From Pseudomonas viciae (GTDB lineage Bacteria > Pseudomonadota > Gammaproteobacteria > Pseudomonadales > Pseudomonadaceae), in assembly GCF_004786035.1 (NCBI RefSeq), contig NZ_CP035088.1:5592001-5656000 (forward strand): 64,000 nucleotides of DNA, written 5' to 3'. The notes below the pieces were generated by a model that was not told where the DNA came from, did not search any database, and worked only from the letters and a program-made list of their open reading frames with translations. The position numbers and the translations under genes were made by a program. This document shows, piece by piece, positions 38,888 to 46,986 of the stretch; position 1 is the stretch's first letter, and each line of letters opens with the position of its first letter.

Positions 38888-39726
38888 TATGTGCACTCAG
38901 CCAACTCTGCATCAGCCATGCCTTGGGCTTGCTGGCGGAACTGACTGGGCGTCATACCTAGTCGCTGTCCAAACGCAGTGGTGAAATTGCAGGCACTGCG
39001 GAAACCAACCAGCTCGGCGACATCCTGGACGCTCATGGAACTTTCGGCCAACAGCTCCTGACCGCGGCGCAATCGCGCATCGCGAATGTAGGAGAATACG
39101 GTCATGCCCAGATGCTCGCGGAATATACGAGAGAGGCGCTTCTCATGAGTGCCGACTTTTTGTGCAATCTTGGCCAGAGAGGGCATGTCGTCCAGTTGAT
39201 TTCCAATCAGGCGCATCGCCGCCCGTAGAACGATCTCATCCCCTTGCAATGCGGGGTCTGTCAGGTCGCACGGGTTGGCCGGCTGTTCGCGCCAAGTCAA
39301 CTGCAAATGGATGCGGATGCGCGCCAGCACCTCCTCGGGTTCGCAGGATTTCGATATGTAATCGACCCCGCCCAATGTCAGCCCTTCCAGACGCTCGACA
39401 GAACTGTTCGCCGAAGATAGAAAGAGGATGGGTATTTGCCGAGTCGACGGAGCCTCGCGCAGTAGTCGACACAGGCTGAAACCGTCCATCTGCGGCATAA
39501 GTACATCCAGAACTATTAAGTCCGGACGCAGTGCCAACGCCCGCTGATAGCCGTTGTAGGCATCGCTGGCCACCGAAAGGCGCCATGATTGTGTCTTTAG
39601 CAGAATGAGCGTCGCGCGGATATCTTCCGGGGCATCGTCGATAAGTAGGATATGCGGCATCTGGTTGGATGACGGAACCGCCCCCTCCACCATAGCCGCC
39701 GGTCTTTCGTATCGTCCGTCATCCAT
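38887..39726 (-). CDS. Response regulator with AraC-type DNA-binding domain
   Basis: A 279-residue regulator. The receiver (about 24-140) has LLIDD and phosphoacceptor Asp74 in LIVLDVLMPQMDG. The C-terminal AraC/XylS helix-turn-helix pair (about 175-272) has PSLAKIAQKVGTHEKRLSRIFREHLGMTVFSYIRDARLRRG and VAELVGFRSACNFTTAFGQRLGMTPSQFR. The start could also be Met12 or Met23. Coupled to the sensor kinase by TAATG; the polysaccharide locus begins 750 bases away in the other direction, a plausible but unproven target. Confidence 0.92.
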   Translation of the reverse strand: MDDGRYERPAAMVEGAVPSSNQMPHILLIDDAPEDIRATLILLKTQSWRLSVASDAYNGYQRALALRPDLIVLDVLMPQMDGFSLCRLLREAPSTRQIPILFLSSANSSVERLEGLTLGGVDYISKSCEPEEVLARIRIHLQLTWREQPANPCDLTDPALQGDEIVLRAAMRLIGNQLDDMPSLAKIAQKVGTHEKRLSRIFREHLGMTVFSYIRDARLRRGQELLAESSMSVQDVAELVGFRSACNFTTAFGQRLGMTPSQFRQQAQGMADAELAECT

Positions 39727-40477
39727 TAGCTACATTCTCTTAGTCTGTCATCAGCAGGGAAAGCAAAGATGTTGTGAGCCGTGGGCCCGGATGGCTGCGC
39801 CTATCCAGATCCTGGAAAATATCAGGCAACGCTGGATACCACGCCCCCGGGCCAAATGGCTCTGTATGGAATCCCGAGAACACAGAAAAAAAAACGCCGA
39901 TTTGATTGATGAATGTTCGTGTGAACAAATCCATCTAACAAACCAGCGTCCCTGTGCGCGATATTAATACTTTCCTTCCTTTTTTGGGGAAGGTTTTTCT
40001 GCTGTCACGATCAAGACTGATGGCGATGCTCTGCAGATCGATCCGACTCCCCACGCCAGCCGATTTCCTTCTTGTAGCGGCGGCCGAAAATCCTGTTCCC
40101 CTCATGGGTATTGCGACAGCGAGTTCTTCTTCATGAAGATCAAGAGCCTATTTTTCGACAATCCGTGAAGATTTTTTTATTTTTTATCCCCTCCAGCAAA
40201 AGCACCAGCCGCTCTCACAAAGGTCCGGACTCATTTTAGCGGTGATAATTCGGGCCTCCTGACTTACTTCACAAACACCCACGATCTGAAGGGTAGCGCC
40301 GAGAGGCAGACAAGTAAGGGATATAACTTGTCCATGGTGGAAGCCAGGATGTGTGGTTTTCCGTAAACACTTGGCCCAGGCCCCGAAGATCAGACGGCTC
40401 GATACCTCGGGGCGAAAAAGACGGCAACTGTGATCCTGACTCCATCTCAACTAATTTGATTGCTGTTAAAAGTAAAA
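39727..40477 (+). other. Long non-coding leader before the polysaccharide locus
   Basis: 751 bases with no supportable gene. It has several AT-rich tracts and a weak terminator-like hairpin (CCTTCC ... GGAAGG followed by TTTTT, about 39973-39998). It also contains the ops-like GGTAGCG at 40292-40298. Divergent promoters for the response regulator and the polysaccharide operon should be here. Confidence 0.5.
40287..40300 (+). promoter_or_regulatory. Possible ops element (RfaH-type antitermination site)
   Basis: TGAAGGGTAGCGCC contains GGTAGCG, the core of the ops sequence GGCGGTAGCG(T) found in leaders of O-antigen and capsule operons. It is 180 bases before the first gene of the polysaccharide locus, the expected setting. 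The flanking bases do not match well. Confidence 0.3.
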
Positions 40478-42850
40478 ATGACCAAAAAAACAACGATCAT
40501 AAGCTTTGTCATGAGTGGTGGGGTTGGCTCACGCCTGTGGCCTTTGTCGCGTGAAGATTTCCCCAAGCAGTTTCACAACCTGTCCGGCCAGGGCTCCATG
40601 CTCTTGCGGACAGTCAAACGTATGGGGGCACGAGGAGGCGATACCTCTGTTCCGGTTTATCTACTCACCTCAGAACGTCATGCGGACCGCATCAGCCGAG
40701 ACCTTTGCGGTGTCGACCTGTCAGGCGGGCGAGCGATTTTCGAGCCGGTGGGACGCAACACCGCCGCCGCCATTGTGCTGGCAACAGAGATTACGCTGCG
40801 CGAGCATGGTGATGATCTGGTTCTCGTCGTGCCGTCCGATCATGAAATAACGACGGATCGCGGTTTCTGGGACACGGTGGAGGCTGGCACAGGTGCGGCC
40901 ATGGCCGGTCGTATCGTTGTCTTCGGCGTCCAGCCGGACAGGCCAGAAACCGGTTATGGCTATATTGAGGTCGGCCCGCAGACCGGGAACACCCGTGACG
41001 TTATACGGTTCGTAGAAAAGCCCAATGAGGAAACTGCGACCCAGTACCTCGAATCGAAAAGTTTCCTCTGGAACTCCGGCATTTTTCTTTTCCGCGCCAG
41101 CACGATGCGCGATGCATTCCGCGCGCATGCGTCGACGATCTGGGAGGGAGCCGTGGCCGCGCTCGACAATGCGACAAGCAATGTCTTTGGCACCTATCTG
41201 CCGCATAACCTCTATGCAGATGTGGCGTCCATTTCCGTCGACTACGCCATTATGGAAAAATCCAAGGACATTGCGCTGGTTCCGGCACGCTTTCGCTGGA
41301 ACGATCTCGGATCGTGGCAATCGCTCCTCGAAGTCAGCTCAACCGACGGCAACGGTAATGTGATTGTTGGCGATGTCATCGCCATCGATTGTGAGAACAG
41401 CTATTTGCACAGCAATGGCCGCCTGCTTTCCGCCATAGGCCTTCGTGATCTCGCTGTTGTGTCAACCTGCGATGCCACATTCGTCGCTCCTGTCGCCGAA
41501 AGTCAGAATGTTCGCAAGATCGTCGAACAGCTGGAGAAAACCGGCCGCCTTGAAACCAAGTTCACGCCAGCGCAGGACCGCCTGCCGCAGATTGGTGCCT
41601 ATGAGAAGCGGGTTCGCCATTGGCTGTTCGAGGAGACATTGCCGCTCTGGTCGACAATCGGTGTTGACCGGCTCTACGGCGGTTTTCACGAGGCACTGAC
41701 CTTTGATGCCACCCCCATCACCAGACCCAAACGGATGCGCACCACGGCGCGGCAGATCTACGCCTTCGCAGTGGCGCATGAAATGGGCTGGGATGGACCG
41801 GCCTATGATCTGATTGATCACGGCATACAGTTCATCACCACCAACGGCCGGACGGATCGTGGCGGCTGGATCAAGACCTTCAATCCTGATGGCACGGTTC
41901 TCGATGGCGCAGAAGATGCCTACGATCAGTCCTTCGTGCTTTTGGCATTGGCGCATGCCCATCGGGCAGGTCATCCGCAGGCGCTTGGTCTCGCCACGCA
42001 AACCTTTGCCTTCCTCGAACAGAATCTTGCCGACTCCAAACTGCGCGGTTTCCTGGGGGTGCCAGGGGATACTGGCTTGCGCCGATCCAACCCGCATATG
42101 CATCTACTGGAGTCGTTCCTTGCCTGGTACGACGTGACGGGAAACCGGGATTATCTGCAACAGGCCGCGCGGATTGTCGACCTCTTCCGGCAACACTTCT
42201 TCGATGCTGAAACATGGACACTCGGCGAGTATTTTACCGATGACTGGGAGCGCGCACCGGGCGAAAAAGGCGAGTGGACGGAGCCGGGACACCATTTTGA
42301 ATGGGCCTATCTTCTATCCAATTTTGCCGCAGCATCCGGCCAGAAAGATGTGATCCGCCACGCGCGCAAACTGTATGCCTCGGCGATTGCCAACGGGCTG
42401 AACCGCACCACGGAACTCGCCTATGGCGCGGTTTCCCGCCATGGCCTGCCGCTTGACACCCTTTCGCGCAGCTGGCCCCAGAGCGAAGCTGTAAAGGCGG
42501 CTATCGCACTCGATGGCAATGGTGGACCAGACCTCAAGCCGGAAGTCGAGGCACGGGTGGGACGTCTATTCCGCTGGCATATCGAACAAGCCCCAAAGGG
42601 CCTGTGGATTGACGTGATCGATGAAAAAGGCAGGCCAAGGGCCAAAGATGTACCCGCCTCGATTTTCTATCATCTCGTCAGCGCCCTTACGCAATATCTC
42701 GATTACGTGGCAAGAACTCAACCCCGCCCGCTGAGACACGCCCCCCCTTTCGACGAGCACCTGATCAGGGCGGCTCCTGGGTCATCGCCAGCCGTAAAGC
42801 CCCTGGCTGCTCCCAGCGACCCACCAATCTCCCTCGTGGCGTGCCCCTGA
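40478..42850 (+). CDS. Fused mannose-1-phosphate guanylyltransferase and AGE-family isomerase
   Basis: A 790-residue two-enzyme protein. Residues 1-about 350 are a GDP-mannose pyrophosphorylase: MSGGVGSRLWPLSREDFPKQF signature, VPSDHEI, FVEKP and WNSGIFLF. Instead of the usual type II cupin isomerase, the C-terminal part (about 375-745) is an N-acylglucosamine 2-epimerase (AGE) barrel with LYGGFHEAL, RQIYAFAVAHEMGW, DQSFVLLALAHA, NPHMHLLESFLAWY and GHHFEWAYLL. It should make GDP-mannose, with the AGE half supplying mannose 6-phosphate from fructose 6-phosphate. Such fusions are familiar from alphaproteobacteria. The last 45 residues are Pro-rich and unlike AGE. The ATG at 40478 is weakly supported. 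Confidence 0.9.
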   Translation: MTKKTTIISFVMSGGVGSRLWPLSREDFPKQFHNLSGQGSMLLRTVKRMGARGGDTSVPVYLLTSERHADRISRDLCGVDLSGGRAIFEPVGRNTAAAIVLATEITLREHGDDLVLVVPSDHEITTDRGFWDTVEAGTGAAMAGRIVVFGVQPDRPETGYGYIEVGPQTGNTRDVIRFVEKPNEETATQYLESKSFLWNSGIFLFRASTMRDAFRAHASTIWEGAVAALDNATSNVFGTYLPHNLYADVASISVDYAIMEKSKDIALVPARFRWNDLGSWQSLLEVSSTDGNGNVIVGDVIAIDCENSYLHSNGRLLSAIGLRDLAVVSTCDATFVAPVAESQNVRKIVEQLEKTGRLETKFTPAQDRLPQIGAYEKRVRHWLFEETLPLWSTIGVDRLYGGFHEALTFDATPITRPKRMRTTARQIYAFAVAHEMGWDGPAYDLIDHGIQFITTNGRTDRGGWIKTFNPDGTVLDGAEDAYDQSFVLLALAHAHRAGHPQALGLATQTFAFLEQNLADSKLRGFLGVPGDTGLRRSNPHMHLLESFLAWYDVTGNRDYLQQAARIVDLFRQHFFDAETWTLGEYFTDDWERAPGEKGEWTEPGHHFEWAYLLSNFAAASGQKDVIRHARKLYASAIANGLNRTTELAYGAVSRHGLPLDTLSRSWPQSEAVKAAIALDGNGGPDLKPEVEARVGRLFRWHIEQAPKGLWIDVIDEKGRPRAKDVPASIFYHLVSALTQYLDYVARTQPRPLRHAPPFDEHLIRAAPGSSPAVKPLAAPSDPPISLVACP

Positions 42851-42929
42851 GCTTGCGCCAGGGAAATCTGACAACTGAATAAACCGTTGGAAAGAGTCGC
42901 TCGCCATCCAAGGCCAGCAGTGGAGTGTT

Positions 42930-44054
42930 ATGCGGATTCTGCATTTCTATAAAACGTATTGGCCGGATACTTTTGGTGGTATCGAACGTTCGATCCACGC
43001 GATTACCAACGGGGCGGCGAATTACGGAATAAAATCCGACGTGCTTTCTCTCAGTAAAAACCCTGAAAGTGGCACCGTCGAGTTTGGCGGTCATATAGCC
43101 CATAAGTCAAAGCTCGACTTTGAATTTGCCTCCACTGGCTTTTCGCGGGAAGTGATCGAGCATTTCCGTGAGTTGGCCGCAAAGGCTGACATCATTCACT
43201 ATCATTTCCCTTGGCCGATGATGGATATCGTTCATCTGGCATCCCCTCCTGGCAAGCCGACCGTAGTCACTTATCATTCGGATATCGTGAAACAAAAGTT
43301 ATTGCTGCGACTTTATACGCCACTGATGCATCGATTTTTATCAAGCGTTGACCGCATTGTCGCAACATCGCCCCGCTATATCGAAACGAGTACGGTACTG
43401 CAGCGCTACACTTCAAAAACAACGACGATACCCCTTGGATTGGATGAAGCCGACTATCCTGCGGCGACGCCGGAAGAAAAAGCAAAGTGGCGTTCTCGCT
43501 TCCCGAGGCCGTTTTTCCTCTTTGTTGGCGTGCTTCGCTATTATAAGGGACTGCACATTCTCTTGGAGGCCGCGACCAAGATTGATTCCGACGTGATCAT
43601 AGTTGGAAACGGGCCGATGGAAAGGGATCTGAAGAGACAGGCCGCGACACTCGGACTGAGAAACATACACTTTGTCGGCGCGCTTTCTGATCGAGAAAAA
43701 ATTGCATTACTTGAACAATGTAGCGCATTCGTCTTCCCGTCAAACATGCGCTCGGAAGCCTTTGGTCTCTCGCTGGTTGAGGCTGCCATGTTCGGCAAGC
43801 CGATGATCACTTGCGAAATAGGCACAGGTACAAGCTTCATAAATCTGCATGGAAAAACGGGCCTGGTGGTCAAAGCGAATGACGTTCAAGCGCTCGCCGA
43901 CGCTATAAATAGACTCGCTCACGAAACGACCGAATCAGAATGTTTTGGGAAGGCCGCTCGCCGCCGCTTCGAAGAGACTTTCTCGGGAATGATGATGAGC
44001 CGCGCGTACGCCGAGATGTACCAGGACATGATGTCTGGTGGAAAGCCAAAATAG
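42930..44054 (+). CDS. GT4 glycosyltransferase, mannosyl/rhamnosyl type
   Basis: A 374-residue GT4 (GT-B fold) enzyme. The N-terminal half has FYKTYWPDTFGGIERSI and TYHSDIV. The C-terminal donor domain has FLFVGVLRYYKGLHILLEAA and SEAFGLSLVEAAMFGKP, the E-x7-E motif. It resembles WbpZ-type and E. coli O9 WbdC-type mannosyl or rhamnosyl transferases, so GDP-mannose (made by the gene upstream) or GDP-rhamnose is the likely donor. The ATG at 42930 is preceded by GGAGTG. 80 bases separate it from the ManC-AGE gene; same operon probable. Confidence 0.86.
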   Translation: MRILHFYKTYWPDTFGGIERSIHAITNGAANYGIKSDVLSLSKNPESGTVEFGGHIAHKSKLDFEFASTGFSREVIEHFRELAAKADIIHYHFPWPMMDIVHLASPPGKPTVVTYHSDIVKQKLLLRLYTPLMHRFLSSVDRIVATSPRYIETSTVLQRYTSKTTTIPLGLDEADYPAATPEEKAKWRSRFPRPFFLFVGVLRYYKGLHILLEAATKIDSDVIIVGNGPMERDLKRQAATLGLRNIHFVGALSDREKIALLEQCSAFVFPSNMRSEAFGLSLVEAAMFGKPMITCEIGTGTSFINLHGKTGLVVKANDVQALADAINRLAHETTESECFGKAARRRFEETFSGMMMSRAYAEMYQDMMSGGKPK

Positions 44055-44121
44055 CTAACACCGGCAGGCCGTAGCCCATCGACTTATCCAATGTAACAGC
44101 CATCCAGCTGTGTGGAATTTT

Positions 44122-45369
44122 ATGGAACACTTGAATATAAAATCGCAGACTGATCAAGCGCAGAAGCTCCCCAAGCTCTTAATCATTTCCAGTTATCATC
44201 GAGCGTGTGGAATCGCGCAATACGTTGAATTCCTGGAGCTTCCTTTACGACAACAGAATGACTTCGATATAGAAATCGCGTCTTTGCCTGTTGATCTTCT
44301 CAGGTCCCAATCACCCTATGCAAAACGGGCGGCGCGAGCTGAATTTAATGTCCTCCTGCAAAAGGTTGAGCGAGCAGAGGTTATTAACATTCAATTCGAA
44401 CCTGGCCTTCTGGGTTTCTCACCAACCCAGATTTGGCGCAACCTGAACGCTATCATTAGCAAAAGCAAAAAAGTGATTATCACTTACCATACAGTCCCCC
44501 CTTTGGACAGCCCGAAGCTCCACTTCAGTCGGAGGGGTGTAATTGACTACTTGCGAACGTGGCGAGGCAACTACGTATTTGACAGGCTATTTGCAAAAGT
44601 TCGAAAGAGCCCCGAAAAATTTCACCACATTGTTCAAACCGCGCGCGAAGCAAAGAACTTTGCATTACTGGGTGTTCGCAAAGACAGCATTACGCACCAG
44701 CCCCTTGCTTTCATCAGTAAGGACGTTAGAGAACACATGGATCACGATGACGCCAAGTCAGTAATTCTGGCGCAGATGAACATCAGCAGCAGCGCTACAT
44801 TGGTGGGTTGCTTCGGATTTTTGTCACCCTATAAGGGCATCGAAATCGCAATCAGAGCCTTGAGCGCATTATCCGATGACCACCATTTACTCGTGGTAGG
44901 TGGCTTGCATCCCGAGGGAATCGACAAGGGAAGCGTTGAAGCACCCTATATCCAAAAACTACTCAAAGTCATCAGGAAGCATCCGGGATTGAGCAAACGA
45001 GTTCATTTTTGCGGTGCACTTGATAATGAAGAATTCAATCAGGTTATGTTGGCCTGCGACGCGGTGGTGCTGCCGTACGCGGAGGTGGGCCAGACGTCGT
45101 CAGGCCCAGCGGCTCTGGCACTGGACATGGGCCGTCCCCTATATTGCTCCCACACGAAGTGTTTCGGTGAGCTGAATCGGTATCAGCCCGGTGCGGTTTC
45201 TTTTTTTGAAATCGGCAACCATATGGAGTTGGCGGAGAAGCTGTTGCTGGCCGACGGTGACAGCCCCAGTCGCATCAACGCTCGGAAAAGTTATCTTGAA
45301 AAATTTAGCGTCGAGCATCGTTCAGCCAGTTACCTAGCTGCCGCGAAGCAGCTGATCATGGAGAACTAA
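44122..45369 (+). CDS. GT4-like glycosyltransferase
   Basis: A 415-residue GT-B protein. Visible segments: IISSYHRACGIAQYVEFLE, EVINIQFEPGLLGF in the acceptor half, and GCFGFLSPYKGIEIAIRAL, VHFCGALDNEEFNQVMLACDAVVLPYAE in the donor half. It is less conserved than the gene upstream, and the linkage it makes is unknown. The ATG at 44122 is preferred over a GTG at 44110. It is AT-rich compared with the chromosomal backbone. wzm starts 5 bases after its stop. Confidence 0.8.
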   Translation: MEHLNIKSQTDQAQKLPKLLIISSYHRACGIAQYVEFLELPLRQQNDFDIEIASLPVDLLRSQSPYAKRAARAEFNVLLQKVERAEVINIQFEPGLLGFSPTQIWRNLNAIISKSKKVIITYHTVPPLDSPKLHFSRRGVIDYLRTWRGNYVFDRLFAKVRKSPEKFHHIVQTAREAKNFALLGVRKDSITHQPLAFISKDVREHMDHDDAKSVILAQMNISSSATLVGCFGFLSPYKGIEIAIRALSALSDDHHLLVVGGLHPEGIDKGSVEAPYIQKLLKVIRKHPGLSKRVHFCGALDNEEFNQVMLACDAVVLPYAEVGQTSSGPAALALDMGRPLYCSHTKCFGELNRYQPGAVSFFEIGNHMELAEKLLLADGDSPSRINARKSYLEKFSVEHRSASYLAAAKQLIMEN

Positions 45370-45374
45370 ACTCC

Positions 45375-46196
45375 ATGTTAAAGCGCAACCAATGGCGATG
45401 GATTGAACGTGACTTCTTCACAGATGTGCGTGTTCTCGTGTCACAACGAAAACTGGCGTGGCAGCTTTATTTGGCGGACGTTGCGGAAAACAAACGCAAT
45501 TCGGGACTGGGGCTCATTGCGCCCTTCATCTCGGTATTAATCCACGTTCTCCTTTTGGGCTCCGTCATGGGGCTCGTTTTTAACGAACCCTTGGTAGAGT
45601 TCATTCCATTCTTCGCCGTATCATTTTCCATCTGGCAAGGTATTTCGATTTTCGTCTCAGACATATCCTACTCCAACGATAAGGCCATGCGTTACATATC
45701 GTTCCCCAACATCTCAGGCTTCATAAGCAATCTTGTTTCAACATACGAATTTACCGTTGCTCTGCTGCTCAAGATCTGCGGATCGTTTGTCATTATTTTT
45801 TTTGTGAACCCGGAAATCGTATTCGCCGCTAACTATTTAGCGTTCGTTGCAGGGTTAATTTTGCTGACGCTGGTTTTGTTCACTTGGTCCCTTCCCCTCG
45901 CGTACCTCTTCGACAGGGTAAGAATCCTTCGGGGATTTTTGCCGCAAATCCTATTTGCGATATACCTATTGACGCCGATTCTGTGGGCCCCCGATCGTCT
46001 TAAGTCTCACAGGTGGCTTGTAGATTTTAATCCAATTTTCCATCTCATAGAGTTGGCTCGAGCCCCTATTATTGATGGAGGTTTCCCCCTGGTCTCGATT
46101 TTCATTAGCCTCGGGTTGATAGCGATGGGAATTATCATGTCGTATCTCCTTTTTCCGGTAAACCGCTGCCTTGTTGTCTACAGATGGATGTCCTAG
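45375..46196 (+). CDS. wzm: Polysaccharide ABC exporter, membrane subunit
   Basis: Wzm forms the membrane channel that exports a lipid-linked glycan from the cytoplasm. The 273-residue protein has six hydrophobic segments in ABC-2 pattern (for example SVLIHVLLLGSVMGLVF, IPFFAVSFSIWQGISIFV and LLLKICGSFVIIFFV). The row 45781-45840 is only 22/60 GC by hand count, against 40/60 for a typical mksB row (60001-60060). Its stop is one base before the wzt ATG. Confidence 0.9.
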   Translation: MLKRNQWRWIERDFFTDVRVLVSQRKLAWQLYLADVAENKRNSGLGLIAPFISVLIHVLLLGSVMGLVFNEPLVEFIPFFAVSFSIWQGISIFVSDISYSNDKAMRYISFPNISGFISNLVSTYEFTVALLLKICGSFVIIFFVNPEIVFAANYLAFVAGLILLTLVLFTWSLPLAYLFDRVRILRGFLPQILFAIYLLTPILWAPDRLKSHRWLVDFNPIFHLIELARAPIIDGGFPLVSIFISLGLIAMGIIMSYLLFPVNRCLVVYRWMS

Positions 46197-46197
46197 C

Positions 46198-46941
46198 ATG
46201 GATACTGCAGATATCGTCGTTCGGATTTGTAACGCCACTGTCGAAATACCTTTGAGAGGAGTCAAGCAAGAGGTCGTTGGTACAGACCCTCGGATCATTC
46301 GCCGGAAGAATGGGGCCATCGTATTACGGGCGCTGGAAAACATATCCCTTGAAGTCCGCCGAGGTGAACGCATTGGTATTGTCGGCGGAAACGGTAACGG
46401 AAAGACCACTCTTCTCAAGCTCATCGGAGGGATGCTGCCTGTGGCGTCAGGCTCGGTGGAAGTCCACGGATCCATACGCACTTTGCTTACCATCGGTGCG
46501 GGTACGGTGCCCGCACTGACAGGGAGACAGAACGTTAAGATGCGCTATGCCCTTCTTGGGATTAAAAGCATCACGGAGTCGGAATATGTTTCCGACGTTG
46601 AAGCATTCTCAGACATTGGTGCGTTCTTCGACATGCCCTTAGGGACTTATTCCCCAGGCATGTACAGTCGCATCCAATTTGCCATGAGCACGGTAGAACC
46701 GGCAGATATCCTCCTGTTGGACGAATGGATTGGTGTTGCTGATCAAGCCTTCCAAAACAAGGCCAATGATCGTCTTGAAAGCTACATTCAGAGAAATGAA
46801 GGCTTTCTATTTGCTTCACATAATGAAGAGCTGTTGAAACGCATGACAAGTCGCACCATTCGTCTTGTCAACGGCAGGCTTGAGGCGAATCAAGATTTGG
46901 AATTGCACATGGAACGTTGCCCAAGTCGAAGCAACATTTGA
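46198..46941 (+). CDS. wzt: Polysaccharide ABC exporter, ATPase subunit without C-terminal carbohydrate domain
   Basis: Wzt powers glycan export with Wzm. The 247-residue protein has Walker A at about 63-71 (GGNGNGKTT), the polysaccharide-ABC signature YSPGMYSRIQFAMS and Walker B ILLLDEW. It stops after the nucleotide-binding domain: Wzt proteins of E. coli O9a type are about 400 residues or more and carry a C-terminal domain that reads the chain-end cap. Here that domain is missing, so export is probably of the KpsT-like or uncapped type. The ATG at 46198 follows the wzm stop by one base. Confidence 0.9.
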   Translation: MDTADIVVRICNATVEIPLRGVKQEVVGTDPRIIRRKNGAIVLRALENISLEVRRGERIGIVGGNGNGKTTLLKLIGGMLPVASGSVEVHGSIRTLLTIGAGTVPALTGRQNVKMRYALLGIKSITESEYVSDVEAFSDIGAFFDMPLGTYSPGMYSRIQFAMSTVEPADILLLDEWIGVADQAFQNKANDRLESYIQRNEGFLFASHNEELLKRMTSRTIRLVNGRLEANQDLELHMERCPSRSNI

Positions 46942-46986
46942 AGCGTCCACTTTATTAACTAATCGACGAGAAACGAGGGGAACGAT

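Noticed and set aside
36257..40477. Integrated island at tRNA-Met
   Set aside because: No integrase, no duplicated tRNA 3' end, and the genes next to the tRNA are normal signalling genes.
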